Notes: a model not told the origin generated them from the letters alone. Positions 34,241 through 46,423 are shown, counted from the stretch's first letter. The stretch: DNA of 64,000 nucleotides from Gerris lacustris (GCA_951217055.1 OX578277.1:103915511-103979510); one strand, 5' to 3'. Numbers and translations: made by a program.

Positions 34241-35074
34241 AAAAGTAAAATTAAGTTAATTAATTTAGATAAGTTATTATATCTATTTAAAGACCAACAA
34301 ATCAAAACAAACATTTATGTGATTGGAATAAATTTGGTTGCCTTAGCTTAGCAATAACAAACCATTTCGAGATGCGTCGTGGAGACACTACTCAATTATA
34401 AAAAAAGGATAAGTATATTTTAAAGCATCGATTATTCCGACAAATTTAGTAAAGTTTTAACAAAATTTAGTTAAAATAAAAATGTTGTACTTCAGAAAGA
34501 TTAGAATTCAAAATCCTTCCGTTACATTTGACATGTGCGGAAGCAGAAATACATTGTAATAAAGACTGTTTATTTAATAATTATAGTCCTGAACTGAAAT
34601 AACTACTCTAAGCGTTCTATATACATTATATACACAATAATCAGGAAGTAGGGTTATATACTGATGTGTTCTACTAACACGTAAACAATAAATACACCTA
34701 CACTTAGAGGTATTAACAAAACTTAAAATGAACGTGTTAGTATTGGTACAGACACGAGGCACGAGAGACTGACCATAAAAAAACCCCTAGCTAGACCAGA
34801 TGTAAACAATAGTCATAACACCAGGTTCAGACAGACTATAAATACAGCTCGACTTCACAAGGCTGGGGGGGGGGGGGCTACAGGCTGTAAACCTACTGAT
34901 AAAAATGTAAACAAAAACTCTATATCAACAACTAGATATAAAGAGAAAGAAGTTGGAATGAGGTAAACAATGAGAGGTTGGACTCAGTAAAACCAACTGT
35001 ACAGACCTTTTTATAACAGTTCATAAATACAACCAACTAACCCTAGTACATACAAATGTTCATTCATTTCCCAT
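34241..35074. other. Unrecognised sequence
   Basis: Nothing supported apart from a 13-base G run at 34865-34877. Confidence 0.4.
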
Positions 35075-35440
35075 AAAAAAAAATCGGTCCGAGACAACTC
35101 AGGCACACTTCCTCATATTAGAGTTCATAATTAAATAGCCCAGTGTTTTCCATTTATTAGTTTTCGCGTTTTCCTAGGTAGCATATAAATATTATTATTG
35201 AACATTTTATCATAAAAAAATAACTACATTTTAGAATTTTGTAATCAAAATAGTTGGAACGGTTTTCAAGAAATAATTTGTTTTTCACGTTTGTTCAGAG
35301 TTTTTGGGAGATAGAGCCCCCAAATGTGGAGATAGAATTTATTTCGCGTCGGAGAATTATGTTTTTAGAACATGTATGCCAAATTTCGTCAAAATCACCC
35401 CAGTAGTTAAGGCCACGTGTCTGCACAGACAGACAGATAA
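35075..35440 (-). repeat. Family A repeat, truncated
   Basis: It starts AAAATCGGTCCGAGACAACT and stops in the ACAGACAGACAG run. The segment with the B-box is deleted. It is followed closely by the MITE at 35457. Confidence 0.7.
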
Positions 35441-35456
35441 AATTATTGTCAATCTA

Positions 35457-35612
35457 TTACTACGTTCACACATCGTTTTAAAAACGATCCGCTAGTTCAA
35501 AACGCTATAAGAACGGAGATCGACGGATCGTATCGGGTTAAATCCGCTCCACCAAAAATACGTGATCGTAATTGGGGGGATCGAAATTCAAAACGCTCGT
35601 ATGAACAGGTCG
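35457..35612. mobile_element. Partial copy of the 218-730 MITE
   Basis: It begins TTACTACGTTCACACATCG like the 218-730 element. It continues with GATCGACGGATCGTATCGGG and AACGCTCGTATGAACAGGTC, which match the inverse of 560-660. The other end is missing. Confidence 0.6.
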
Positions 35613-35789
35613 TATGATTAGGAGTTTGAATAATTAAAACAGTTAAGACGGATAAATCAAAGAACAAACGGATAACAATTCATACCTTAGGCGGAAGAGA
35701 ACACGGTTCCCTGGGTTTAATCGCAAGTAACAAGTAAGTGCATTTTTATAACATCAGTCTTTGATAATATGTTAATAGAATTGTCCGCT

Positions 35790-36110
35790 GTAGTCTATCG
35801 TCTATACAGACGCGTGGAGACAAAACTACTGGGCCGATTTTAATGACATTTGGCATACATGTTCAGTAAAATCATTACCTCGAGGCGAAATTGAGAAATT
35901 AAGTTTTCATCTAAAATTTATGATGACAATTTTGATTAAATGAATTTAAACTTATAAGTTGTATTTTGGAAAAATCTAGTTTCTGATATTTTGATAAATA
36001 TAACTTTGATTACAAAGGGCTATAGGTCAGGTTCGAATCCAAACAGGGGAGGAGTTATTTTTATAGTAAATTTATTATAAAATCTTGAATACTAAACAAA
36101 TGGAACAAAT
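35790..36110 (+). repeat. Family A repeat, partial
   Basis: CAGACGCGTGGAGACAAAAC, CTGGGCCGATTTTAATGACA and CCTCGAGGCGAAATTGAG identify it. A GGTTCGAATCCAAACAGGGG B-box-like stretch lies near 36031. It is followed by a fuller copy in the same orientation. Confidence 0.6.
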
Positions 36111-36147
36111 TGGACAATTAGGTAATGAACGTGTTGTATCGGACCGA

Positions 36148-36765
36148 TTTTTACTTTCTCACATAAAAAGGAAGTATTGTGATGGCGCGAAAATTCGATT
36201 TTGATTGATTTACACGTTTTGAGGTCCTCTGAGTCCAAAAAATTGGTTTTTAAAAAATATCTGTCTGTCTGTCGTCTGTGCAGACGCCTAAGAGCCTCAA
36301 CTACTGGGCCGATTTTGACGAAATTTGACATAAATATTCAGAAAAATCAAACGCCGAGGCGAAATTGAGAAATTAATTTTAGCTCCACATTTGGGGGCGC
36401 TACCCCCCAAAAACTCTGAAAAAACATGCAACAAAAATTATTTCTCCTAAAAGGTTCTGACGATATTGATTAAAAAAATTCTAATAAGTAGTCCATTTAA
36501 ATACGAATCTAACGATATAAGACGTTTTCCCGGGAAAAATCTAGTTCCTGAGAAAATAGCTTAATACGCTGACGGAGAGAGCCCGGGTACGATTCCCCGC
36601 CCAGGAGAAGTTATTTTTATGGTATATTTAGATGAAATGTTCAATAATAATTAAATTTACCTACGAAAACTAATAAAGTGAAAGCACGGGGCTATTATTT
36701 AAGTAATTATGAACTCGTATATGAGAAAGTTAGTCTGACTTGTCCTGGACCGATTTTTTTCTTAT
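36148..36765 (+). repeat. Family A repeat, near full length
   Basis: It runs from TTTTTACTTTCTCACATAAA through CTGTCTGTCTGTCGTCTGTG and the ACGATTCCCCGCCCAGG B-box region to GTCCTGGACCGATTTTTTTC. Confidence 0.8.
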
Positions 36766-37204
36766 TTTATCGTAAAAAAAATCATGATACATTATTTACT
36801 ATTCTAGCAAGGTTGTTGATTCAAAATCTTCAGATGATTATATATATTAAAAAATAATTTTACTAAAAATGTGATTTCCAAATTTACGGCTCATAGCTAA
36901 GTAATTAAAGTACTTGAAGTACTTGATTTGGCGTAAACCCAAGTTCGATTACTGGTCACATGGATATTTTTTCTCTCTCTTCTTCTATATTACGTATGTA
37001 TCTTAAAAAAAGTACATACACTTTTTTTCACCCAGGTCATAAAAAAAGACGAACTCTATTATTCTTGTACATGTTCTTGAAAATTATTCATTACACACGA
37101 TAAAGCAATCAATTATTGTTACCCATATTTTTTTTCAATTTGAAAAAAAAAAAAATATATATTTATTAAAACTGCAGTAGTCCAAATGCATATTATATTA
37201 AGGG

Positions 37205-37205
<1 letters not shown>

Positions 37206-37268
<63 letters not shown>

Positions 37269-37271
37269 CCC

Positions 37272-37351
<80 letters not shown>
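37206..37351. repeat. Long (AT)n tract with inverted AAGGGAAAT flanks
   Basis: Two AT runs are separated by TTTCCCTTAA at 37266-37277. AAGGGAAATATAT precedes the first run, so the first block is a perfect inverted repeat. Confidence 0.9.
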
Positions 37352-37354
<3 letters not shown>

Positions 37355-39059
37355 GATTAATATATATTTATATACAACACAAAAACTAAAGGTATATAGA
37401 TATAGGTGTATATATATACGAAGTTTGATGTTCAGGGTAATTAATTTCTCGAATTTAGTTTAATCTAGTGAAGGAAGGGGGGGGGGGGGGAGAAAAAAGA
37501 AGGAATTTTATGTTAATTTTCACCTAATTTTCCCTCTAGTTGGTTACTTTGCGGAAGTTTTATTTAAGAGTATTAGAGTAGGAGGGAGTGTCAAACAGTT
37601 CTTTATAAGTACAGGAGGATCGATCTATTTCCTTACATTAAAACCACTTTTCTGTGTTTAACTGTAGTTATTTTACCGCATAATTATTCAGAAGAGAAAG
37701 AAAAATTTATAGCAACATTTTTTTTCTTCTATATGAGCTCAAATGAGTTGTACATGCAAAGTAACTATGTTGTATTCCGCTTCATAGACAAAGTTCTAAA
37801 CGAAGACAAATTACAATTAGATAAGAAACAATAAATAATAAAAGAAAAACATAAGTTTTTCCAATATAAACTTCATAATTTATACGTTGAGATAAGGTTA
37901 ATATCTCCCATAAGATAAGGTTAGGTTAAAATGTTACATTAGAATGATCGTAAGGTTAGGATAAATCTCTACATTAGAAATCCAAACTAGCCTAACAAAT
38001 AACTACCCTAAAAATAGTAAGACTGAGGATTAAGTCAATCGGCAAATTATAATTTATTGATTTCACTATTTTATTACCGTCCCGATGAATTAAATAGACA
38101 AGAAGAACCACCAAATTAGTGGATTGTTCCTTGTAGTATAAATTCTTGACTAGTTGGGTCTTTTAACCCTAGAACACCCCCGACATATTTTTTTTACGTA
38201 AACTCCACACAGGGGTCAGAGACCCCAATTAATTAATGGGTTATATTAATTAATTAAACATTTTCTTTTTCAATTATTTATACATTTTTGTAAATATAAC
38301 TTGTCATACTCAAATACCATTTAATTTTAACCAAAACAAATAAGGATTTTAAAAATAAATAGTATACATATATATTTTCATCAACTTTTTTTTTAGAAAA
38401 AATTGTACTTTAAAAAAAAATATATAACATTTTGTGTTCGTTAGATTGGGTTTTGTGTTCGTTGGGTTGGGTTGGTTATTTTTTATTTATATATATTAAG
38501 AGTTGTTTTAAAGAAAACAGGAACAAAAATATAATATATTTTTACAAATATAAATATATATATTAATATTAATATTAATATTATATTATAATTATTTTTA
38601 CAAATATTACAATTCAGATATGTTAAATTTTAATTATTTTACTACATTCACTGCCAAGGAAGTGTACCAACTTGACTAATTCTTTTTCATGTTATTTTCG
38701 CCATGTAATACCCTCATTTACATATTACAATTTAAATTTGTAGTAGTGCTAATCAATAAAAACAAATCAGAAATGGATGTTTGTTGTAGAAGATCCATAA
38801 CAAACATTATTGGTAAAAAATCAGATACATATTCTCATACATAAATTTAAAATAAATGTATAAATGTAGCTATTATTTTGTAGCTTCTTTTCCTTTTGAC
38901 AAATTTTACTATGGTTGTCTCAAATCTCCACCGTTGTGCGTATTCAGAACCAAATGTCTCCAGAAAATTACCGACATTTACGGTTCTGTTCGTATTATAA
39001 ATAGGTGAAATTTACCTTTTTTTTTCTTTATAAATCGTCTGAAGAGCTGTGTCTTTTAC
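37352..39059. other. AT-rich DNA, nothing recognised
   Basis: No gene is seen. There is a 14-base G run at 37477-37490 and a small hairpin GGGGTCAGAGACCCC near 38214. The region 38420-38620 is simple and very AT-rich. Confidence 0.45.
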
Positions 39060-39290
39060 AATATTTTTTTAAGACCAGTATCCCCAAATTTATTTCGCTA
39101 TTTTGCCTCGATAATTTTTCTGCATTTTTTAAAAATTGGTTTAGAATTAGGCTTCACGTATTTTTGGGGGGGTTTTAAAAACATACGGACAGACAACAGA
39201 ACATTTTTTCTCACACACTATTGTGGGCTCTTGTGCCATTAAAACTTGTAAATCCATCAATATTAAAAACAAAAAATGAATTTTTGTGCC
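39060..39290 (-). repeat. Decayed family A fragment
   Basis: CCCCAAATTTATTTCGCTAT, GGACAGACAACAGAACATTT and AAACTTGTAAATCCATCA are family A phrases in order. Confidence 0.5.
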
Positions 39291-39897
39291 ATTAAAATAC
39301 TCACTCTGGGGAACAAAGATATATTAGATAGGTTGAAAAGTGACTAACAATAAATTTATAATGGAAATTCCAGCTCTATATTTAGTCAAGAATATTTTGG
39401 CATTATCGCAACAAGAATTTCAATTCTACTTAAAGGATTAAACATTCTAATTGGTAGGATTTGGGCGTAATTAAAATAGCAAATATAAAAAACTAAGGGT
39501 TCTATTAGAGATTAAAGTTTAGTAAAGGGAAGTGACTACGGAGCACTGATCCGAGGATGGTGAAAGTTAGGAAAAATCAATGTTATTGTTATATTATAAA
39601 CTTTGTTTTTGGATTTTTAAAATCAAATGGAGAACCAAACAATAATTTTATTTTAATTATTTTCTTCTTAAAACAATTTTTTTGGCACCCTTCTTTATAA
39701 TTTATGTAGATTAATTTATTTTTTGAAACGGGTCTTTTTAGGGTTATTATTTTTTACATATTAAAATTAAAAAAATAAAAACTTCAATATCCTTTAATGC
39801 TATATTTCGCCTTCGCGCTACAGCTTTTTCAAGCTTGTATATAACTTTCCTGTCATATGAGTCTTCTTTAACATTTAATAAGATTAAATAAAATAAT
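39291..39897. other. Unrecognised sequence
   Basis: No feature could be supported. Confidence 0.4.
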
Positions 39898-40033
39898 AGG
39901 TTTGTTCCAACCACACCTCAAACTAGTTTCAAACTGTACGACACATGTGCATTAGCAAAAACGTTCAAATGTGGTCCGATGCGCATGCGTCGGACAGTTC
40001 CAAACCAGTTTGAAGTGTGGTTGGAACAAACCT
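39898..40033. mobile_element. 136-bp MITE
   Basis: The ends AGGTTTGTTCCAACCACACC and GGTGTGGTTGGAACAAACCT-like (one mismatch) are about 32-bp inverses. The centre GATGCGCATGCGTC is palindromic. A family B copy starts 7 bp further right. A decayed relative lies at 8499-8655. Confidence 0.8.
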
Positions 40034-40040
40034 CGATATT

Positions 40041-40713
40041 GCTTCCGAGCTTACCGAAGGTAACGGAAGCTATGTGATCGTTCCGTAGAATGAAAATATT
40101 TTATATCTCCGATTTCAAAAATTCAAAGACAGAAATCCGTTTCAGACATCAGGAAAAACATTTCTGTCCTGTCAGTCCGTCTGTCGGTCTGTCTGTCTCT
40201 CGGTCCGTCACTCAATTTTTGCGAACCAAAATATCTTAAAAACTACATGCCCGATTTTAATTAAATTCGTGCGGTAGGTCTTAATTAGACCATTGTTGGT
40301 CCCATATAAGTTCAACAATCTTCACAAATTTGTACCTCTTCAACATGCGCGCAAGTATACATTTATTTACCCCTCATCATTAAAAGTACTTAGCTGATTT
40401 GTATGAAACTTTGAATAGTTTATTGAAAGTAACCCGTAGATAGCCCCTGATTAATTGAAACCGTCTGCGCTCTTTAACTTTCGCTTAATTTATACTTTAA
40501 TTAACATAAAAAACAAAACAATTTTGACATATTAAAAAAACAGAGGAAACAATTAAATAAATTAGACAATAATGGCTTGTTAAAGCATAAAATCATCCTC
40601 AACACCAGAAGATATAGAAGAGGACTCGACTAAGTAAAAAAAAGCATAAAATAAATAAAGTACGAGATAGGATGCGAGGAAGCTATGTGCCACACTAATG
40701 GGCAGTCTATTTT
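40041..40713 (+). repeat. Family B repeat, full length
   Basis: It starts with the hairpin GCTTCCGAGCTTACCGAAGG...TAACGGAAGC. It passes AGACAGAAATCCGTTTCAGA, a TCTGTCTGTCGG-type run and CCCGATTTTAATTAAATTCG, and ends at GATAGGATGCGAGGAAGC, TATGTGCCACACTAAT and GCAGTCTATTT. It is noncoding and serves as the reference copy for the family in this window. Confidence 0.8.
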
Positions 40714-41179
40714 AAACTTGTTTTTAGATGGAGACATTATGGATTTTCTTTTGTGATATGATTTTTAAGTTTGACTCAATTGAGACCCCAGAAAGAGATA
40801 AAACGGAAATAACTAACTTAATTAAAAAGAATTGTCTAGTAATGATTATGAAGTACAGTTAAATCTCTTTCCCATTATAAAGCCGATCGAAAGCATTTCA
40901 GATATTAAGGTCATATTACAAAAGGATCGATTAAGACCAGGACAGATTCCTACTGTAAATTCTTTTAACCTAGCTTCTCCCCTCCACCTACTAGATCCCC
41001 AATATAAAAATTGCATACTTTCTGCAATCCATTGATTCAAGAATAGCATGCGAAAGTAATCTTTTAGACACTTATTTAGATTGTTACTCCCTATCTATAA
41101 AAATCAGAGGGGAGTAGCAATATAAAGAAGTTGTACGGAATGTTCTTCTTTAGGAAGTTACTCCCCTTATATAGAGACA
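40714..41179. other. Unrecognised sequence
   Basis: Overlapping 67-codon frames on both strands at 40832-41049 are chance frames. Nothing is recognised. Confidence 0.4.
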
Positions 41180-41290
41180 GAAGTGTGATATTCCTTTGTC
41201 CCATAATACATTGGACTAAACATCCCCTTGTCTTAGTAGTTATTTAGTCAACGTCATTTATATTCTAAAAAAAAAACATAGGGGAGTAAC
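41180..41290. repeat. Fragment of the 17702-17889 MITE
   Basis: TGATATTCCTTTGTCCCATA, ACATTGGACTAAACATCCCC and TTGTCTTAGTAGTTA match the internal repeats of that element. Confidence 0.5.
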
Positions 41291-41690
41291 AATCTAAAGA
41301 AGTACCATCTTTTAAAGATATACAGGGTGTTTCATTAAGTTCTCCCGGTACTATTGGAGCTTGTTCTTTAGGTTATTTCTAGTAAATAAAAATTTAAGTG
41401 AGTATGAGGAATAATTCAAGTACTGTAATGGTGCAAAAATTTGATTTTGAGATTTTGATGATTTACACGTTTTGAGGCCCCTTGAGTCCAAAAAAATGGT
41501 TTTCAAAAAATGTCTGTCTGTCGACTGTAGTTTGTGCAGACACGTGGTGCCCAAACTACAATGGCAATTTTGACGAAATTTGGCGTGGGTAGAAAAATTA
41601 TACCCCGAGGCGCAATCGAGAAATCAATTTTAGCTCCAAATCTAAGACCTTCGCTTTAAAGCACGGTATATGTGAACCTGTAACCCTTAA

Positions 41691-41990
41691 CCAATATGGA
41701 CATATGGCATTGAACTCTGGGGTTGCACCAAACCTTCCAATTCCTGTCGCATCCAATCCCTCCAATCCAAGATCCTAAGAAAAATAGCTGACGCCCCCTT
41801 CTGTTTCTAATTTCGTCCTTCATAATGACCTCAAAGAACCTTTTGTCCGTGAACTAGCCATTTCCAGATATAAATCCTTCCATGATTCCCTTTCCCACCA
41901 TTCTAATCCACTAGTCCACAGTCTGTTTTCCCGGACCATTCCTGACAATCCTCCCAGACGCCTGAAGAGGCAGTGGCCACGGGACCTCTT
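41691..41990 (+). pseudogene. Jockey-type reverse transcriptase C-terminus
   Basis: From 41691 the frame reads PIWTYGIELWGCTKPSN and IQSLQSKILRKIADAP, a well-known C-terminal signature of Jockey-clade ORF2. A one-base shift near 41806 follows. Then HNDLKEPFVRELAISRYK, SLSHHSNPLVHSLFSR and PPRRLKRQWPRDL continue to the point where the 941-bp element entered. Upstream the frame is lost within about 3 codons. It is a dead 5'-truncated copy of a different LINE lineage from the element at 22.4-27.8 kb. Confidence 0.85.
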
Positions 41991-42931
41991 AAGGCTAAAA
42001 ACACACGAGGCGGTTTCCGCCGAGTCGGCTGCCGAGTCGACGGCCGACTCGTCCTCTGGAGGCAAGGATTCTTATTAGTTAAAACACACGTACAGAAGAA
42101 CCGCTCGGCAGCCGAGCGTTGCCTCGTTTTCTCTCGACACCGCCTCGGTTTTATTGCCGTCGCGTCTTATCATTTCATTGTGTCCAATGCAACAGTTCAC
42201 ACGTGCCTTTAACTACACTCGGCAAAGCAGTCGGCAACCAAACCACTCGTTTTTGTCGCTGTTTTTCATCCAAATACGTAAGTATTTAGGGCCGGTATAA
42301 AAAGTAAAATAAACTTCTTTCATTTCTATCTTTAACTATCTGGTGAACCCATATTTTTCTTTTTTTTCTCCTTCTTGACGTTAAGTATGCTAAGCCTAAA
42401 ATAACTAAAAACTCCTCATCAGAATCCATGGTTATTAGCACTCTGGACCACGGTAGAAGGCAACTGGCATTTTAATTTTAAATGTACTTCAAATTTTCTT
42501 TGAATTTACTTTTACTTTCTCATTTTTATTATTACATTATTTTATTATTATTTATTTTATTTTAAGTGTTTTCATTAATTTCAGTTTTTTCTTAAAAAGA
42601 ATTTATTCTTTTTCAAAACATAAGCCAGAGAAACATAAGTCTTCTTAGCTTTTTTGGGAGTGTACCTTTTTTCTTTTTACCATGTTTTTCTTTTTTATTT
42701 ATTTCATATACGTATTTTTGTCTGTTTTATTATACATACATGTATTTTTCATATATATTTGTACAAGTAAAATATTATGATGGAATAGAGAATTTAGTTT
42801 ATTAAATAAATAACGAGTCGGCTCGCCGAATCGGCTGCAGACTCGGCGGGACCGCCTCGTGTGAATTGAGACGTGCTGTAGCCGACTCGGCAGCCGACTC
42901 GACGGAAACCGCCTCGTGTGTTTTTAGCCTT
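41991..42931. mobile_element. 941-bp TIR element with GC-rich subterminal repeats
   Basis: The ends AAGGCTAAAAACACACGAGG... are inverse over about 49 bp with one mismatch (left 41991, right ends 42931). GC-rich words around GAGTCGGCTGCCGAGTCG recur near both ends and once more inside (about 42815-42862). The interior is AT-rich and noncoding. The flanks TTAA|GGC and GCC|TTGA do not give a clean target duplication. It sits in the Jockey pseudogene and is the youngest layer of the nest. Confidence 0.8.
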
Positions 42932-43829
42932 GACAATTCTCTAACCTCTAAACAATTTTTATTTCAATTTCATGATTTTATTTATGTTTAATATTTCACA
43001 CACATAAATCTGTCTCAAATCAGTAAGTGCTATCACTAGCCAGTTCACTAGCTAGTTCCTTACATCATGTTTTTTTTTCCAAGTGACAAATTCTCACATC
43101 TGTATTGCTTATAACAATAATTTATTGTAGTTGCAGTAATCTAATAAAATTTAAAAAAAAGCTCCAAATCTATGGGGTACTACTCCCCATAACTCTGATG
43201 CAATAACGTGAAAAACAAAACTTCTCCAAAACGGTTCCGGCTATTATGATTTAAAAAAATTCTAAAATGTAGTCCATTTCAATACGAATCTATCGATATA
43301 AGCCGTTTTCCCGGGAACAACCTAGTTCCTGAGAAAATAGCGTTTAAACGCTAACGGAGAAAGACCAGGTTCAATTACCCGTCGAGGAGAAGTTATTTTT
43401 ATAATAAAATGTTAAATAATAATTAAATGTATCTACGAAAACTCAAAAATAATAAATGGAAAACACTGGACTATGTATTTATGAACTCGAATGTGAGAAA
43501 GTTTGTTTGAGAGTTGTCTCGGACCGATTTTTTTTTTTAACGCTGCAACGCAATTTTAAAATACAACTGTGTGAAGGTAAAGAATGCAACGAGAGCAAGC
43601 CTGTGATTGCGGACAAATATAGTAAAGAAGGATGTGGGATTTTCGAAAATCTTTTGAATAAATAACGTACAGTTATTACAGATGTTCTAAAAATAAAAAT
43701 TAATTGCAACTTTTCTTATTTTCAAATTAGTCAATAATCAAAGTGAATCGGACACATCAATTTTTTACGAGAAATAACTTAAAGAACATGCTATATTATT
43801 GCAGGGAGAACTTCATGAAACACCCTGTA

Positions 43830-44954
43830 TATAATAGGTATAATTTGCAGTTCTAAATTTAAATATATACTTCGGCCCATTATAATGGCAAATAACTTCT
43901 TCTTATCATATCACTAAATGAATGATGACATAAAAATAATATAAAATAGATCACGAAATATAATTGTTCATAGAAAGGTGTATGTGGACATTAGCGAAAG
44001 GAAGATATTAATATGGGACAATTTGTGAGTTTATCCTCATACCTGGAATAAATGACATTAGTCATTAATAACGGATGAGTCGTATGAAACATATAATTGT
44101 TAATAAAAATATTCATATGCATATACGCAAGAGCATTATTGTGACTAGAAGGTTGAAATATGGGACAATCTCTGAGCTAACCCTCAAAATATACTGAATA
44201 AATATCATTAAAATCAGAAAAGAAGTTTGAAAAGCGCGAGCGAAAACCTTGTTCATTGAAAGATAAAATGTTGGGCAACCTGCCCGCATGATATGCAATT
44301 CAAATTTCATTTAAATCATACAAGTAGTTTTCAAAACATGCAGATATGGACTGACAAACAAACACAATACTAAAAATATCCCTTGATTTCTGAAAAGCAC
44401 TTGTAATATCGTTTTTCTGAGAACATTTTATAATATAATGATAACAATGTTTCCGGATAAGCATGGAAGATATAAATAATTTATACACATGGTATTTGAA
44501 TATGTTTAAAATGGTTATGTAGGTAATGAACTTTAGGGTTACATTATAGGATTACATGAATGTCAACAGATTTACGTCTTTAGTAACCATATTTTGAGAG
44601 GGGTTTAGGATTTTAAAAAATCGACCACCTGTAGGTCGTAGGTATGGACCATGCTTACACTATTCACCCCCATAAGTCAACGAATCAAGCCCATATAAAT
44701 TGATTAATGGTTTTTGAACCCGGCCAAGTAGAATTCAGACTTTTCAAGTACCCCTTTTTATTAGATTTAGTGAAATCATCATAAATCAAATGATAAAAAG
44801 AAATTAAACAACAGATTGATTTATATGAAAGGTACACAGGACCAAACCAACAAGATACAAAAATGCAGAATAAACGAATTCATTCATAACACACGTAAAG
44901 GCATAAATAGGTAAAACAAAAAAAAATACGTGTGGTGTCGCGGGACACCCGGTA
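43830..44954. other. Unrecognised sequence
   Basis: No gene was found. About 44570-44750 is of higher complexity (GACCACCTGTAGGTCGTAGG), but nothing matched a known family. Confidence 0.4.
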
Positions 44955-45749
44955 GGAACGAAGTTCCTTACAGTTTTCATTAAATATAAATAATAAAATC
45001 ACACTGCTAAGTACGTATACATTGCTAACTACTTATACATGGCGGAGTTAGAAAAGAGACAAAATTAAAAGTAACGAACTGTTTGTGTTTGTACCTGGCA
45101 GAGTTAAGACAAAATTAAAAGAAAATAATTATTTGTATCATTAAAGCAAGTGTCTTACTATAAATATATATTGAATATAAGAAAAAAGTTTATAGTGAAA
45201 GAGTATGTTTGTTAAAGGATTTGGATTAAAATAGGACTGTTTTCTACCTACCCGGCCTATTAATTTATAATATTACAAAATATATCTCTTCCCTACTCTA
45301 AAGCTTCTGCTTGTATCCGGTTGAAATTTTACATGATTATATTTTAATATTACAAAACAATGTGACATTTTTGACATATATAACAAAAATAATCAAAATA
45401 AGTCAAGTAACAGGCTTCCTTAATAACACTTTTTCCCGTCATATAACAAAAATAATCAAAATAAGTCAAGTAACAGGCTTCCTTAATAACACTTTTTCCC
45501 GTCTTTTAAAGCTTACGTTTACACGAGCGTTGCGTGTGAACGCTTGGGCGGATAACGTTTTCCGACGAACTCATCCTGGGCATTGGTAAAATGAACATGA
45601 GTACCAAATTTCAACTAACTCGGTGATCTTTTACTCAAGTTATCGTCATCGGTAAGGATTTCGTGGCGGATTTTGCGTGAAGGTGATTTTGGTCGTTTTT
45701 TTCCGATTCACTCCCGGGCTCAAGAACGTGCCATAAGGAACTTCGTTCC
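44955..45749. mobile_element. 795-bp element with GGAACGAAGTTCCTTA ends
   Basis: GGAACGAAGTTCCTTA (44955-44970) and TAAGGAACTTCGTTCC (45734-45749) are perfect 16-bp inverses, each containing an internal palindrome GGAACgaaGTTCC. The interior includes a 63-bp tandem duplication and a family D segment (45517-45660). Confidence 0.6.
45378..45503 (+). repeat. Exact tandem duplication of 63 bp
   Basis: Two identical 63-bp units (45378-45440, 45441-45503; ATATAACAAAAATAATC... to ...CACTTTTTCCCGTC). The period is a multiple of 3, but the open frame across it has no ATG start and is not recognisable, so coding is doubtful. Confidence 0.9.
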
Positions 45750-46005
45750 AAAAAAAAAAAAATATATAAATAAAAGTTTTAGGTCAGAGTCAGATTAATA
45801 TAATATCAAAAGTCTAGACACATATCAAGTTTTGCAACAAGAATTAAATAGTTTCATTTGGAAACACACAGATAAGATAAGAAATGCTAGAAAGTCGTGA
45901 AACATACAAAGCAATAAAATTCAACATTAGCCTGTTTCAATAAGCAAACAAATACAAAATAACTACATACTGATCTAACAAATAAATTACAGTTTCTTTT
46001 TGTAG

Positions 46006-46423
46006 TCCAGAAGATAGCGTGCAAAAAAGTGTGTGATTAATATCCAGCTAGAATATTTTGTATAAGCAAATCTTTTAGAGCCCTTTAAGAATATGTGGTC
46101 GGCTAAGTTCGTCTGCGTGACATAGCTTGGCAAGAGGCATTTGAAAAAAACAAACCGGTGCAGAGCGGCCATGCCCCGCCAATTATGGTGCACAATGGAA
46201 TTTTCATGATCCCTTGTACAAAATTAGTTAGTAGACCAAAAATAAAGTTGATGTTAGTTTGCCACTTGATAGGAGGCCACTTTGATTTCGCGTTATATTT
46301 GAATTTTGAATAACTAACCTTGTACACAAAATGAGTAAGCGGTTAAGAGGACCTGATTATAGCTTGTACACAAAATTCTAGCTTGATGTTAGTCAGACAT
46401 ATTTTTTCTCGCTATCTCCTGGA
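46006..46423. mobile_element. 418-bp TIR repeat related to 62.5 kb
   Basis: The ends TCCAGAAGATAGCG and CGCTATCTCCTGGA are inverted with one mismatch. The phrase AAGAATATGTGGTCGGCTAA and the GCAGAGCGGCC region are shared in the same orientation with 62483-62785. Noncoding. Confidence 0.6.

Larger units (their letters stand above)
41645..43159 (+). mobile_element. 5'-truncated Jockey-type LINE, itself interrupted
   Basis: Bounded by a 13-bp direct repeat AGCTCCAAATCTA (41632-41644 and 43160-43172). It ends in AATAAAATTTAAAAAAA, i.e. a poly(A)-tailed target-primed insertion. Only the last part of ORF2 and the 3' UTR were copied, about 574 bp without the 941-bp element nested inside. Confidence 0.85.
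41415..43539 (+). repeat. Family A repeat split by a Jockey insertion
   Basis: Left half 41415-41644 (TTTTGAGGCCCCTTGAGTCC, CCCCGAGGCGCAATCGAG, AGCTCCAAATCTA). Right half 43160-43539 (AGCTCCAAATCTATGGGGTA, B-box region GGTTCAATTACCCGTCG, TCGGACCGATTTTTT). The halves rejoin perfectly across the 13-bp target duplication. Confidence 0.85.
41323..43827. mobile_element. Mariner-like TIR element hosting nested insertions
   Basis: The ends CAGGGTGTTTCATTAAGTTC and, inverted, CAGGGTGTTTCATGAAGTTC continue inward for about 60 bp with mismatches (GTTCTTTA.GTTATTTCT in both). TA lies just outside on both sides (41321-41322 and 43828-43829). These are Tc1/mariner-type signatures. No transposase is left; most of its present length is later insertions (family A, Jockey, 941-bp element). 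Confidence 0.75.

Noticed and set aside
36580..36620. Functional tRNA gene at GGGTACGATTCCCCGCC and similar sites
   Set aside because: Only a T-arm-like segment is present; no acceptor stem, D arm or anticodon arm could be assembled in any copy.
45311..45589. 92-codon ORF spanning the 63-bp duplication
   Set aside because: It begins at TTG, ends inside a family D repeat, and shows no recognisable domain.
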